Part shown: one piece after another, positions 1-7,695 of the stretch
How the letters are laid out: each line of letters opens with the position of its first letter
How positions within the stretch are numbered: position 1 is the stretch's first letter
Origin: CAZKUN01 sp964555935
GTDB taxonomy: Bacteria; Armatimonadota; Zipacnadia; Zipacnadales; VGFC01
Length of the DNA stretch: 21,920 nucleotides
Direction of reading: 5' to 3'
Assembly: GCA_964555935.1 (NCBI GenBank)
Contig: CAZKUN010000158.1
Coordinates: 1 to 21,920 of the forward strand
Translations under genes and position numbers: made by a program
Notes under the pieces: model-generated
Database searches by the model: none
Told to the model about the DNA's origin: nothing
What the model saw: only the letters and a program-made list of their open reading frames with translations

Positions 1-1
1 C

Positions 2-1141
2 AATCCCAACCATGTTGATGTGCCGAACGTCTTCAGGGAGGACGACGGCTATTACTACATGTACGCCACCGAGGCTGACGGGCGGTATCTGAGCTTCCGA
101 TCCGAGGACGGCATTCGCGGCTGGGCGAAGTGCCCCAACGGCCTCCACGCAGACCACAGCCGGGTCAGGGCGTCAGGCACGTACGCCCCCCTGAGCGCCC
201 ACTACGACATCTCGCAGGCCTACTACGACAGGTTCCGCGACGACTACATTCTCCACTTCAAGGTGCCCCGCGATCAGGAGCTGCTTGGGACTGGCGATTG
301 GCAGCGCACGTTCCACCAGCACCGCTACACGGGGAGCTTGGGCAATCTCGCGACCACGCCCTTCCCACGCGTCGAGCCGCGGCACGAACTTGCGGATGCG
401 GGCGATGAGGCGCTGGAGGCGGGGACGATGCGCGCGGAGAGCTACGGCATGGGGATGTACCCGCAAGAGGGCGGCAGCGTCGTCGGCTTCAGTTGGCTCT
501 TCAGCATAGACGGGCACGCCCACGACGGCTTCTGGCACTACGGGCACGTGTCAGTTCAACTGGTCTTCACTCGAGACATCGACGGCCCTTGGCAGAGGCC
601 GACCCGGACCCCGGTCATCCCGCGCAGTCCGACCTCGGGCGACTGGGACTGGGGCATGGTCAGCACGGCCAACATGCCCATTGAGGTCCCGCGGGCGGAG
701 ACGTTCGGCGCTCCCACCGACCAAGTGTGGCTGTATGTCACTGGCGCAAATCACAAGCACAACCTCGACCCGCCAGCGGGGGCAAGGAACCACCAATTCG
801 GCATCGCCAAGTGGCGCATGGACGGTTTCGCCTCCCTCCGGAGCGATGCGTCCGAGGATGTCATCACCACCAAGGCACTCATCTTCAGCGGCGACCGATT
901 GACGCTCAATGCCGACGCGTCAGCTCGGGGAGCGCAGATCCAGGTCGAGATTCTGGGCGCGGACGGCACTCGGCTCAAGCCCAAGTCCGACGCGGTTACG
1001 GGCAACAGCCTGGACCACACGGTCGCTTGGCGCGGCGATCATGACCTGTCGGGCTTGGCGGGCACGCCCGTCGTGCTGAAGCTCTACTCCACAGACACGG
1101 ACCTATATGCGCTCGAATTCCACGGCGATGACGGCGCCTGA
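2..1141 (+). CDS. Glycosidase-like five-bladed beta-propeller protein (5' partial)
   Basis: The frame is open to the left edge: the codons before the first possible start (GTG at 20) read NPNHVD and run on without a stop, so the N-terminus lies outside the window. About 379 residues are visible and end in TGA. The first ~260 residues have the look of GH43/GH32-type propellers, with blade-like motifs such as PNVFREDDGYYYMYAT, a repeated aromatic-rich pattern and a GDWDWGM segment. The last ~110 residues start near GIAKWRMDGFASL and run as a beta-rich module ending LYALEFHGDDGA, which I recall as a common tail on secreted glycosidase-like proteins of environmental bacteria. Catalytic residues cannot be assigned with confidence, and the substrate is unknown. 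It converges on the WD40 gene across a 258-bp gap that holds one copy of the 31-bp hairpin element. Confidence 0.7.
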   Translation, partial: NPNHVDVPNVFREDDGYYYMYATEADGRYLSFRSEDGIRGWAKCPNGLHADHSRVRASGTYAPLSAHYDISQAYYDRFRDDYILHFKVPRDQELLGTGDWQRTFHQHRYTGSLGNLATTPFPRVEPRHELADAGDEALEAGTMRAESYGMGMYPQEGGSVVGFSWLFSIDGHAHDGFWHYGHVSVQLVFTRDIDGPWQRPTRTPVIPRSPTSGDWDWGMVSTANMPIEVPRAETFGAPTDQVWLYVTGANHKHNLDPPAGARNHQFGIAKWRMDGFASLRSDASEDVITTKALIFSGDRLTLNADASARGAQIQVEILGADGTRLKPKSDAVTGNSLDHTVAWRGDHDLSGLAGTPVVLKLYSTDTDLYALEFHGDDGA

Positions 1142-1299
1142 CCCAAAGCCTGGCGCGGCCCATGGCGGTGGTCGTGTCGAAGCTCCCGGACGTGCTGACG
1201 AAGCCGACGCCGTTGCCCCTCCCGTTCGTGCCGGCGGGCCCCAGAGAAGCTCGCAGCTTGCGTTTTCAGACCCGCCAGACCACACCCTCGATCACTTTC

Positions 1300-1330
1300 G
1301 TAGAGGCGTGATTGATCACGCCCTGCCGTC
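1300..1330 (+). repeat. 31-bp GTAG hairpin element, copy 1 (plus orientation)
   Basis: Begins GTAGA, then GGCGTGAT (1305-1312), a TG loop, ATCACGCC (1315-1322) and the tail CTGCCGTC. The stem is 8 bp and perfect. It matches the four minus-strand copies at 6033, 6785, 7665 and 9285. It lies 160 bp after the stop of the left-hand plus-strand gene, in the convergent gap. Unlike the other copies it is not attached to a recognisable gene's stop codon. The rest of 1142-1399 shows only a short AAGCT-CGC-AGCTT palindrome at 1247-1259. Confidence 0.85.
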
Positions 1331-1399
1331 GCCGCCCCTCTCCTCGCACCCACCCTCACGTAGCATCGGCGCCCTCGCCGATGCACTCCCAGGCCCCGC

Positions 1400-3817
1400 T
1401 CACTCCCCCACCAACGGCCGCCTCACCCTCTCCCTCACCGCATCCGGCCGATGCAACTCCTCGGCATACTCCTCGGCCGGATGAAGCACCTGCTCCTCGT
1501 CCCGGAATCGGATCAACGCCTCGCCGCCATCGGAGCAATCGTAGAAGCCCTCCGGCGTCCACGCCACCCACTCGTATTCCTCAACCGCCTGCGACGCCTG
1601 CTCGGGGTCCAGTTGTTCCCTCACTCGATGGTCCCGCACCGGCCAGAGCGACACGGCCAATTCCCATGTCCGGGTGTCCCACAGCCTCACCGTGCCGTCA
1701 GAGCTGCTCGACGCGAGCACATGTCCCTCCGGGGCGAATGCCAGGGCCGTGACTCGCGCCTCGTGTTCGCGCACCACCCTCTCCATCCGCCCCGATGCCA
1801 CGTCCCACACCACGATGCTCCCGTCCCTGCCTCCACCGGCGAGCCATCGCCCATCGCGGCTGAACGCCATTGTTTCGGCCGCGGATTCGGGCGCCTCCAG
1901 TCGCCTCACCTCAAGCCCCACGGGGCTATCAATGAGCGCCGGTGCTCCGCCCCTCGCTGTAACCGCCACCGCCGACGAATCCGGCGCGAACACGGGGGCG
2001 CAGTAGGTGTAGACGCCGTCGGTCTCGGTGCGGGCCAGCTCCTCGCCTGTCTCCACATCCCACTGACAGATGAGACCATCGCGGCTCACGGTCGCCACCA
2101 CGCGCCCATCCGGACTGAATGCCACGCCGTGCCCCGACTTGTCGGTGCCGTCGTCGATCACGTGCAGGAGCATCCCCGTCCATGCATCCCAGATCCCCGC
2201 CCCCGCCGGCCGGGATCGCGCGGCAAGGAGGTCCCCGCTCGGGCTCCACACGGGCGCCAGGCTCCCCTTCCCGCACGGCTGGAGACGCTCCGGTTGCTCG
2301 CCCGTCACGGCGTCCCACACGTACATGTTCGGCCATCGCCACCCGGCGAGCATCAGCCGGTCGTCGATCCACTTCGCGTCGTGGATGAAGGCGAGGCCAT
2401 CCCGCTGACTGAGCGTGCTGACGCAGTTCAGTACCGGGGTAAGTGTCTCCGGGTCCCAGACGACCACCGCCTCGGAGTCCAAGACCGTCACCAGCCCTTG
2501 CGAGTCGAACCGCAGCCCGTCGACCCGATGCCGACGGTTCGCTAGTGGCGCCACCGCCTCGAAGCTTCGCGAATCGTAGACCTCCCACTCGTCCTCCGGC
2601 GTCCACGCGACGAAGCGGCTCCCATCGTGGCTGAAAGCCGGCCCTTGGTCCTGCCCTCGTTCTTGCGCCGAGAGCACGAGCCGGGGCTCGCCCGTGCCCA
2701 TCTCCCAAAGCGTCGTGCCTCCGCCCTTCTCAGTGGAGACCAAGACGCCACCATCAGGGCTGAATCCCGCTGCCCGGACGTCGTTCTCGAACGTGCCCAG
2801 CTCTCGCAGTTCGGCCCCGGTATTCGCATCGATGATCACAAGGGTCTTGCCCATGTCTTTCGTCGATGCCAGCAGCGTGCCATCCGGGCTGAACGGCGCC
2901 TCTGCCGTGCCGTATAGCGCCCCCGCCGACTGAACCACGATGATCTTGAGTTGCTCGAGAGCCGCGATCAGCGCTCCCGTCTCGGCGTCCACTATCGCAC
3001 CGGCTGTCGCATAGCGACCGCCGCTGGTCCCGAACAGTTTGCTGCCGTCGGGACTGAAGCCGCCACGGTAGGTTCCGAGCGATATGGGGTCTGCGCTCGG
3101 CCACGCTTTCACCGTCTCCCCGGTCGCCAGCTCCACCAGAAGCCCGGCCGGATCCCCGTCACCCCACCGCACCAATCGCCGCCCATCGCCGCTGGAACGC
3201 ACCGTCCACGAGCCGCCCCCAAGCTCCAGAACGCGCTGCACGTCGCCCGTCGCCGGATCCCACCACGTCAGTTCCCCGTCGGTGTCGCAGGTGAGGAGCG
3301 ATTCGCCCGCCGAATCGAACGCCAGGTACGGCGGCCCCGTCAGGGCATACGCGTCGTCTGGGTCTGCGTACGCCTGAATGAGCGCCCGCCTCTCGCCGGT
3401 CGCCACCTCCCACACTGCCACCTTCCCCTCCATACCCACCAGTGCTAGCCAGCGCCAGTCACGGCTGAAGACCGGGCGCCAGGCGCGCTCGTCCACGGTG
3501 AACGCCCTCAGACGTTTGCCCGTCTTCACGTCCCAGAGCCCGAGGGCAGTTCCGTCAGGGAATGCCAGCAGAGCACCATCGGGGCTGAATTCCGGACGTC
3601 GGCTGTGGATACGACCGTTGCCGCACGTCGAGATGTCGCGGATGGCGTGTCCCGTCTCGACGTCCCAGATGACCACCATCCCACCGTCGGAGATCGTCGC
3701 GATGAGCTGATCGTCGGGGCTGAAGACCGCCCGCTCGGCCGCCTGCCCAAACTGCGGAATTAACTCCATCGCGGCCAATCCCGCCGATGCCGCTACCATC
3801 GCCAATATCCCAACCAT
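1400..3817 (-). CDS. Secreted WD40-repeat beta-propeller protein
   Basis: Predicted 805 residues. I chose the ATG at 3817 rather than the GTG at 3844 because AGGAGG (3827-3832) sits 9 bases upstream and the protein then opens with a signal-peptide-like MVGILAMVAASAGLAAME. About 16 WD40-type units follow, each ending like WDVETG or WDPATG, with FSPDG-type beginnings (for example AVFSPDDQLIAT, VAFSPDGRVVAT, LAFAPEGHVLAS). That is enough for two propellers. After the last unit a tail reads EWVAWTPEGFYDCSDGG and ends LHRPDAVRERVRRPLVGE. I recall this tail from bacterial WD40 proteins, where it can precede a caspase-like domain; here nothing follows it. WD40 propellers are binding scaffolds, so no enzymatic role is proposed. 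The neighbour upstream on the same strand is a secreted TPR-like protein, separated by a CACCAAGG repeat. Confidence 0.88.
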   Translation of the reverse strand: MVGILAMVAASAGLAAMELIPQFGQAAERAVFSPDDQLIATISDGGMVVIWDVETGHAIRDISTCGNGRIHSRRPEFSPDGALLAFPDGTALGLWDVKTGKRLRAFTVDERAWRPVFSRDWRWLALVGMEGKVAVWEVATGERRALIQAYADPDDAYALTGPPYLAFDSAGESLLTCDTDGELTWWDPATGDVQRVLELGGGSWTVRSSGDGRRLVRWGDGDPAGLLVELATGETVKAWPSADPISLGTYRGGFSPDGSKLFGTSGGRYATAGAIVDAETGALIAALEQLKIIVVQSAGALYGTAEAPFSPDGTLLASTKDMGKTLVIIDANTGAELRELGTFENDVRAAGFSPDGGVLVSTEKGGGTTLWEMGTGEPRLVLSAQERGQDQGPAFSHDGSRFVAWTPEDEWEVYDSRSFEAVAPLANRRHRVDGLRFDSQGLVTVLDSEAVVVWDPETLTPVLNCVSTLSQRDGLAFIHDAKWIDDRLMLAGWRWPNMYVWDAVTGEQPERLQPCGKGSLAPVWSPSGDLLAARSRPAGAGIWDAWTGMLLHVIDDGTDKSGHGVAFSPDGRVVATVSRDGLICQWDVETGEELARTETDGVYTYCAPVFAPDSSAVAVTARGGAPALIDSPVGLEVRRLEAPESAAETMAFSRDGRWLAGGGRDGSIVVWDVASGRMERVVREHEARVTALAFAPEGHVLASSSSDGTVRLWDTRTWELAVSLWPVRDHRVREQLDPEQASQAVEEYEWVAWTPEGFYDCSDGGEALIRFRDEEQVLHPAEEYAEELHRPDAVRERVRRPLVGE

Positions 3818-3826
3818 ACCCCTCAC

Positions 3827-3832
3827 CCTCCT
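3827..3832 (-). promoter_or_regulatory. Ribosome-binding site deciding the WD40 gene start
   Basis: AGGAGG on the minus strand, 9 bases before the ATG at 3817. The longer alternative beginning with GTG at 3844 has no comparable site and would put a charged MTTDRRVRG stretch ahead of the signal peptide. Confidence 0.7.
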
Positions 3833-3854
3833 GTCCGTCGTCACCCTCGCCCAG

Positions 3855-3887
3855 CCGTTCTTGGTGACCTTGGTGTCCTTGGTGGTT
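3855..3887 (-). repeat. CACCAAGG nonamer tandem repeat, copy A
   Basis: On the minus strand it reads AACCACCAAGG, ACACCAAGG, TCACCAAG, AACGG: three 9-base units of CACCAAGG plus a variable base. It lies between the stop of the TPR-like gene (3939) and the start of the WD40 gene (3817). It is preceded by a GCCGGAAGACCGGAAGACG stretch that itself repeats CCGGAAGAC. A second copy in the same relation to an upstream stop codon is at 15624-15656. Confidence 0.85.
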
Positions 3888-3938
3888 TGCCTCGCCGTTC
3901 TTCGTCGTCTTCCGGTCTTCCGGCTTTCGTTGCCGTAC

Positions 3939-5822
3939 CTAATGCCATGCCGCGAGGTCGGGCCTGCCCGCGCTTGCGCCCCAGACGTATTCGTCTGAGA
4001 GGTCGATGTCGACGCCCGCCACGGGCGAGGCGACGGCGGCCTGGATGTTCTCGCGGAAGCCGACGGCCACGATGTGGTCGCCGCCGATCCTCAGCACGCC
4101 CAGGCCCTTCGCTGATGACCCCAGCGGCCCGAGTCCGGGGCCCTCGACGCCGATACCGATGCCCAGCTCGAGCTGCTCGTTGGCCCAGTTGTACTGCACG
4201 TCGCCCACCACGCCCTCGCCCACGCTGATCCCGACCTGCTCGTACTCGAACTTGATGGAGAAGAAGCCGAGATTCAGCCCGATCCACGGGTGGATGTGGC
4301 TGAGGCTGACCTCTTCCCAGGCGTCGAGTTCGGCCTCGAGGTCGGCGCGGAGACGTTCGCGGACGATGAGCGCGTCAAGCTCGCGACTCGACGCCGCGCC
4401 GTGCAGCGCGTCGGCCGTCGCCCCGGCGAGAATCCGGTCGAGCATCACCGCTCCCGAGCCGATGGAGTACCATTGGACGACCGCGCCAGTGTAGTAGAGG
4501 CTTGACAGCGATGCCTGCCGCCGGAGGAAGTCGATCTCCTCGCCGCGATGCTCCTCAGGGACCATCGTGATGAGTCCCGCCGTGGTGCGCCAGTGCCGGC
4601 TCGTCAGTCGGCTGCCGCTCGCCCGCGCCTCCGCAATCGCCTCCAGGAAGCCCGCGTGCGCGGCGTTCATGGCGCCGATCACGTCGCGGCAGTACTCGTT
4701 GGCCGCGGCGATCGGGTCGTCGCCCGCCTCCAAGGCTGCCACGTACTCATCATGGTACTCGTGGCAGCGCTCTCGCTGACGGTCGATGGTGGCCTGGACC
4801 GCGCTCTCCCGGAACGGGGGGCTGATCTGCTGTTGATACGCCTTGCGGTAGCGGTCGATGAACATCCCCAGTCGCAGGTAGTGTGTCCGCGATTCCGTGG
4901 GGCTGAGGACCTCTAGGGGCTGTTCGGGCCCGGCGCCCATCGCCAGCAGTTGGGCCTGCATCTCCGGCGGAAGCTGGTTGAAGACCTCCGGCGGGAGCCG
5001 CTCGATCGTCTGGCGGGGCGTTGCCGTGCCGATCTCGGCGAACCGGTTGGCCGCCGTCTGCCAATAGCGACGGTCCATCTCATCGAGGGCGAAGTCCTCG
5101 TAGTCGTCGATGATCTCATCGAGTTCGACGAACGTCAGCGGCATCGGCACCGCAGTGGTCCTCTCGGCGACCTCGTTGACGATGTCGCTGTCTTCGATAT
5201 GGGGCCGGGCCTCGGCTAGCATCGGGTTGCCGGGGTCGAGGTTGCTCAGGTTCACGGCGTGTTCGGCGGCTTGGGTGGAGTTGCGCTGCTGGATGGCCAC
5301 GCGCATGCCCAGCTCCTCGGCAGACGTGTTGCCGGGGCACGCGTCGTTGACGTGGTCGATGCATTCTTGGGCGTTGTCGTACTCCTCGGCGTCGACGTAC
5401 AGCCGCGCCAGATTCGTCCACGCCGGAGGGAAATCCGGCCACTCGTTCACCGCGTAAAGCAGCAGGCGTTCGGCGTCATCGGGCTCTTCGACGAGGGTCA
5501 GAACGAGGCCCATGTTGTTGATGACATCGGGTTGCTCGAGGTCGCGGACGGCCGATCGCGTGAGGAACCACATGCCCTCCCACGGGTAGCCGTGGAGGAA
5601 GATGATCAGCCCGGCCGCGTTGTCGAGTCGGCTTGGGTCGCCGACGCAGGCCGCTACCTCGTCCTCGAGGCGCTGGCGGGTCTCGGGGGTCGTGTTGCCG
5701 GCGGCCTGCATTTGCAGGCGATTCACCAGCGCGCGGACCTCGGATTCGGGCGGCGGATCGGGGAGCTGGGCGGAAGCGGCGACGGCGAGGAACGGCATCA
5801 GGCCAATAAGCAGACTGCGCAC
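3939..5822 (-). CDS. Secreted TPR-like protein of unknown function
   Basis: Predicted 627 residues from a GTG start, supported by GAGGAGG seven bases upstream. The N-terminus MRSLLIGLMPFLAVAASAQ is a clear signal peptide. Residues ~45-210 look like degenerate tetratricopeptide helices (for example the run around VINNMGLVLTLVEEPDDAER and AWTNLARLYVDAEEYDNA). The middle is charged and helical, with many Asp/Glu/Arg. The last ~110 residues switch to a Gly-rich, beta-like module (GISVGEGVVGDVQ, LELGIGIGVEGPGLGP, IRIGGDHIVAVGFR-like text) that resembles no family I can name. Such a TPR-plus-beta layout would suit a periplasmic or surface assembly protein, but this is inference. It may be co-transcribed with the WD40 gene 121 bases downstream. 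Confidence 0.8.
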   Translation of the reverse strand: MRSLLIGLMPFLAVAASAQLPDPPPESEVRALVNRLQMQAAGNTTPETRQRLEDEVAACVGDPSRLDNAAGLIIFLHGYPWEGMWFLTRSAVRDLEQPDVINNMGLVLTLVEEPDDAERLLLYAVNEWPDFPPAWTNLARLYVDAEEYDNAQECIDHVNDACPGNTSAEELGMRVAIQQRNSTQAAEHAVNLSNLDPGNPMLAEARPHIEDSDIVNEVAERTTAVPMPLTFVELDEIIDDYEDFALDEMDRRYWQTAANRFAEIGTATPRQTIERLPPEVFNQLPPEMQAQLLAMGAGPEQPLEVLSPTESRTHYLRLGMFIDRYRKAYQQQISPPFRESAVQATIDRQRERCHEYHDEYVAALEAGDDPIAAANEYCRDVIGAMNAAHAGFLEAIAEARASGSRLTSRHWRTTAGLITMVPEEHRGEEIDFLRRQASLSSLYYTGAVVQWYSIGSGAVMLDRILAGATADALHGAASSRELDALIVRERLRADLEAELDAWEEVSLSHIHPWIGLNLGFFSIKFEYEQVGISVGEGVVGDVQYNWANEQLELGIGIGVEGPGLGPLGSSAKGLGVLRIGGDHIVAVGFRENIQAAVASPVAGVDIDLSDEYVWGASAGRPDLAAWH

Positions 5823-5890
5823 TGGACAACCTCCTCGTGCGGCCTCAAACTGCTATCTGACACTTCGATTCAGGGGCGACAACCGCCTTC

Positions 5891-5908
5891 CCGGAAGGAC
5901 CCTTCCGG
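5891..5908 (-). terminator. Hairpin after the possible mini-gene
   Basis: CCGGAAG (5891-5897) pairs with CTTCCGG (5902-5908) around a four-base loop. On the minus strand it begins four bases after the TGA of the 35-codon reading frame at 5913-6020. There is no U-tract, so intrinsic termination is uncertain; it could equally be one more of the intergenic palindromes of this window. Confidence 0.4.
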
Positions 5909-5912
5909 TCGC

Positions 5913-6020
5913 TCACTTTCCAGGCCTCGAAAACGGGGCTGAATCGGACGGGCGGAATGGCTGGAAGTAGCTGCCCTTGGAGCGGACCTTGCATTTCGAA
6001 CGATTGGGTGGGCGGGGCAT
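5913..6020 (-). CDS. Possible 35-residue basic small protein
   Basis: A short minus-strand frame in the gap between the membrane-protein gene and the TPR-like gene. GGAGG lies seven bases before the ATG, as good as the sites of the large genes here. The product starts MPRPPNRSKCKVRSKG and ends FSRPGK; it is rich in Arg, Lys, Pro and Ser, with one Cys and no hydrophobic helix. It ends in TGA, followed at once by a hairpin. About 70% of codons have G or C in third position, which does not discriminate. I recognise no family, and a chance frame is a real alternative. Confidence 0.35.
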   Translation of the reverse strand: MPRPPNRSKCKVRSKGSYFQPFRPSDSAPFSRPGK

Positions 6021-6032
6021 GGGCAGACCTCC

Positions 6033-6063
6033 GAAGGCAGGGCGTGATGAATCACGTCCCTAC
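6033..6063 (-). repeat. 31-bp GTAG hairpin element, copy 2
   Basis: Minus strand: GTAGGG, then ACGTGAT, TC, ATCACGCCC and TGCCTTC. The inner CGTGAT/ATCACG pairs perfectly, and one extra base bulges the outer GGG/CCC part. The TAG (6060-6062) is the stop codon of the membrane-protein gene. Confidence 0.88.
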
Positions 6064-6695
6064 ATTGGTTTCGTGTAGTCCAATGCGGCGAGCGCGGCCG
6101 CCCCGGCGATTGGCGCAATAGCATGCGTGGCGAGGAGCACGCCGGTCGCGACACTGTACGGGAGCCCGATCGGGATCACCACCTCCACGAGCCACGCCGC
6201 TCCGGCGGCGGCCAGCAGTCCACACGCCGCCAGGCGCACCACCCGGCGAGTCCTCACCTGCCGAAGGGATGCAATAGCCAACACCACCAGAGCCCCAAGC
6301 GTCTCGGCGAAGTAGAGCAATAGCGCGAAGTCGACGGTGCGGGGCCACATGTCGAGCAACAAAGCCAGATTGTTGGCTACGACCAGCATGCAGCAAAGAG
6401 CCGTGGTGCAAGACGCGGCTGTATTGGCGCGGCCACGCGGCAGAAGGGTCATCAACGCCAAGAGAGCCAGGATGACCGCCGGTGCGGGGCCGAACACTGC
6501 GGTTCTCATTAACGAGACCCTATTTGCGGGGGTGTTCCCCATGACCGGGGCCAGCCACACAAGCATGTTCACAACGCCCGTAATATAGGCGACGAACATC
6601 AAGCCTGCCAGACCGATGCCCCGCCTGCGCCATGCGGCGACGCGTGCCACGTCCGGCCCCTCGGTTGGCGTCATCGGGCTGTCGGGCAGGCGCAT
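6060..6695 (-). CDS. Six-helix integral membrane protein of unknown function
   Basis: Predicted 211 residues. GGAG (6704-6707) lies eight bases before the ATG. After a charged N-terminus (MRLPDSPMTPTEG, then VAAWRRRG) there are about six hydrophobic segments: ~27-52 (GLMFVAYITGVVNMLVWLAP), ~64-86, ~93-116, ~120-143, ~150-176 and ~181-206. Short Arg-rich links (LLPRGR, RQVRTRRVVR) suggest cytoplasmic loops. There is no signature motif and no family that I recognise, and nothing shows a transport or enzymatic role. The stop codon TAG is part of the 31-bp hairpin element. The gene lies 116 bases after the isomerase-like gene on the same strand. Confidence 0.75.
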   Translation of the reverse strand: MRLPDSPMTPTEGPDVARVAAWRRRGIGLAGLMFVAYITGVVNMLVWLAPVMGNTPANRVSLMRTAVFGPAPAVILALLALMTLLPRGRANTAASCTTALCCMLVVANNLALLLDMWPRTVDFALLLYFAETLGALVVLAIASLRQVRTRRVVRLAACGLLAAAGAAWLVEVVIPIGLPYSVATGVLLATHAIAPIAGAAALAALDYTKPM

Positions 6696-6784
6696 CTACG
6701 ATTCTCCGTGGGCGACACGGTAGTGGCTCATCTGTCGGACGACTTGGCCGCGCTCCATGCCATCACGTTCGAAGGTCACGAGCG

Positions 6785-6815
6785 GACGGCTGGGCGCAAT
6801 GAATTGCGCCCCTAC
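6785..6815 (-). repeat. 31-bp GTAG hairpin element, copy 3
   Basis: Minus strand: GTAGG, then GGCGCAAT, TC, ATTGCGCCC, AGCCGTC. The stem of nine base pairs (6792-6800 with 6803-6811) is perfect. The TAG at 6812-6814 is the stop codon of the isomerase-like gene. Confidence 0.9.
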
Positions 6816-7636
6816 CCGGGCTTTGCGTCGAGGCCGAGTTCGACAAGGCGATCCCGAAGGGCCATGACGGACTTGAATTCGGGATCGAAGTTGCTGAAGT
6901 ACTCGATGGCCACGGCGCCATCGTAACCGGCGCGCTTTAGGGCATCGATCACCCAAGCGAAGTCGACGGTGCCCGACTCCATCGTGTCCTGCATCTTGCC
7001 GGTTGATGCGTTGCGGACGTGGACGTGGCAGGTGTATTCCAGCAGCGGCTCGGTATCCGCGAGCGGCACATCCTGCAGCTCTGGGTGGCTGGGATCGTAG
7101 ACGTAACCCACTGCGGGCCAGAGGCCCCGCATCAGTTCGATCGCTGGGCCCGGCTTCTCGATCAGCGTGTTGGCGTGGCCCTCAAGCCCGATGGTGATTT
7201 TGCGGCCGCCCTTCATCTCGGCGAGGGCCGACAGTTGGCGGCGGGCGATGTCGAGCTGCTCCTCGACCGTGGCGTCATCGCGCATCGTCGGCGGCTGGAG
7301 CGTGATGTTGGGACACGAGACCGCATCGGCGAGTTCCAGCAATGCCGCGAACTCGCGCTTGATCTGCGCAGGCGCTTGCGGGTCCGGATCACCCAGCTTG
7401 CGGCTCAGGCCGGCGTTGAATGAACTGACGAAGAGTTCTGACTCGGTGACATCGGACGCGACGCGCACGAGAAGCGCCTCGTCATCCGCGAGAGCGGAAG
7501 GGTTCACTTCCTGCCAGTTCTCAAAGACCGCGAGGTCGATGGCGCCGAAGCCGAGATCCGAGAGCCTGGCAAGCGTGTCGGCGAGCGTTGGATAGGCGGA
7601 GTTATCGCAGGCAAGAGATGAGCAGGCGACGTACAT
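6812..7636 (-). CDS. Sugar phosphate isomerase/epimerase-like TIM-barrel protein
   Basis: Predicted 274 residues, a normal length for the xylose-isomerase-like / AP endonuclease 2 TIM-barrel superfamily. I start at the ATG at 7636 (MYVACSSLACDN) because GGAGG lies five bases upstream; a longer frame from 7672 would run into repeat sequence. The expected metal-site pattern is present: E152 in ITIGLEGHANT, D181 and H184 in YVYDPSHPE, H206 in CHVHVRNA, E245 in AIEYF. Such proteins interconvert or epimerise sugars, or cleave related bonds, using a divalent metal in the cytosol. The exact substrate cannot be read from the sequence. Its place between a secreted protein and sulfatase on one side and a membrane protein on the other suggests a role in using sugars released outside the cell. 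Confidence 0.88.
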   Translation of the reverse strand: MYVACSSLACDNSAYPTLADTLARLSDLGFGAIDLAVFENWQEVNPSALADDEALLVRVASDVTESELFVSSFNAGLSRKLGDPDPQAPAQIKREFAALLELADAVSCPNITLQPPTMRDDATVEEQLDIARRQLSALAEMKGGRKITIGLEGHANTLIEKPGPAIELMRGLWPAVGYVYDPSHPELQDVPLADTEPLLEYTCHVHVRNASTGKMQDTMESGTVDFAWVIDALKRAGYDGAVAIEYFSNFDPEFKSVMALRDRLVELGLDAKPG

Positions 7637-7664
7637 GGTGGCCTCCGGGCAATACAGGACGGAT

Positions 7665-7695
7665 GACGGCAAGGCGCGATGAATCGCGCCCCTAC
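7665..7695 (-). repeat. 31-bp GTAG hairpin element, copy 4
   Basis: Minus strand: GTAGGG, GCGCGAT, TC, ATCGCGCC, TTGCCGTC. The stem is eight base pairs; relative to copies 3 and 5 one A-T pair is replaced by G-C in both arms. The TAG at 7692-7694 is the stop codon of the secreted-protein gene. The GACGGC end abuts GGAC-GGAT, also seen beside copy 5. Confidence 0.9.

Noticed and set aside
1162..1311. A 49-codon plus-strand frame after the left-hand gene
   Set aside because: No ribosome-binding site, and its stop falls by chance inside the hairpin element; composition is Pro/Arg-rich without features.
3855..3887. CRISPR-like short repeats
   Set aside because: The nonamer units are contiguous without spacers, and no cas gene is present.
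7637..7672. Longer start for the isomerase-like gene at 7672
   Set aside because: The upstream codons fall in the GATGACGGC repeat link, whereas the ATG at 7636 has GGAGG at a suitable distance and gives the usual family N-terminus.
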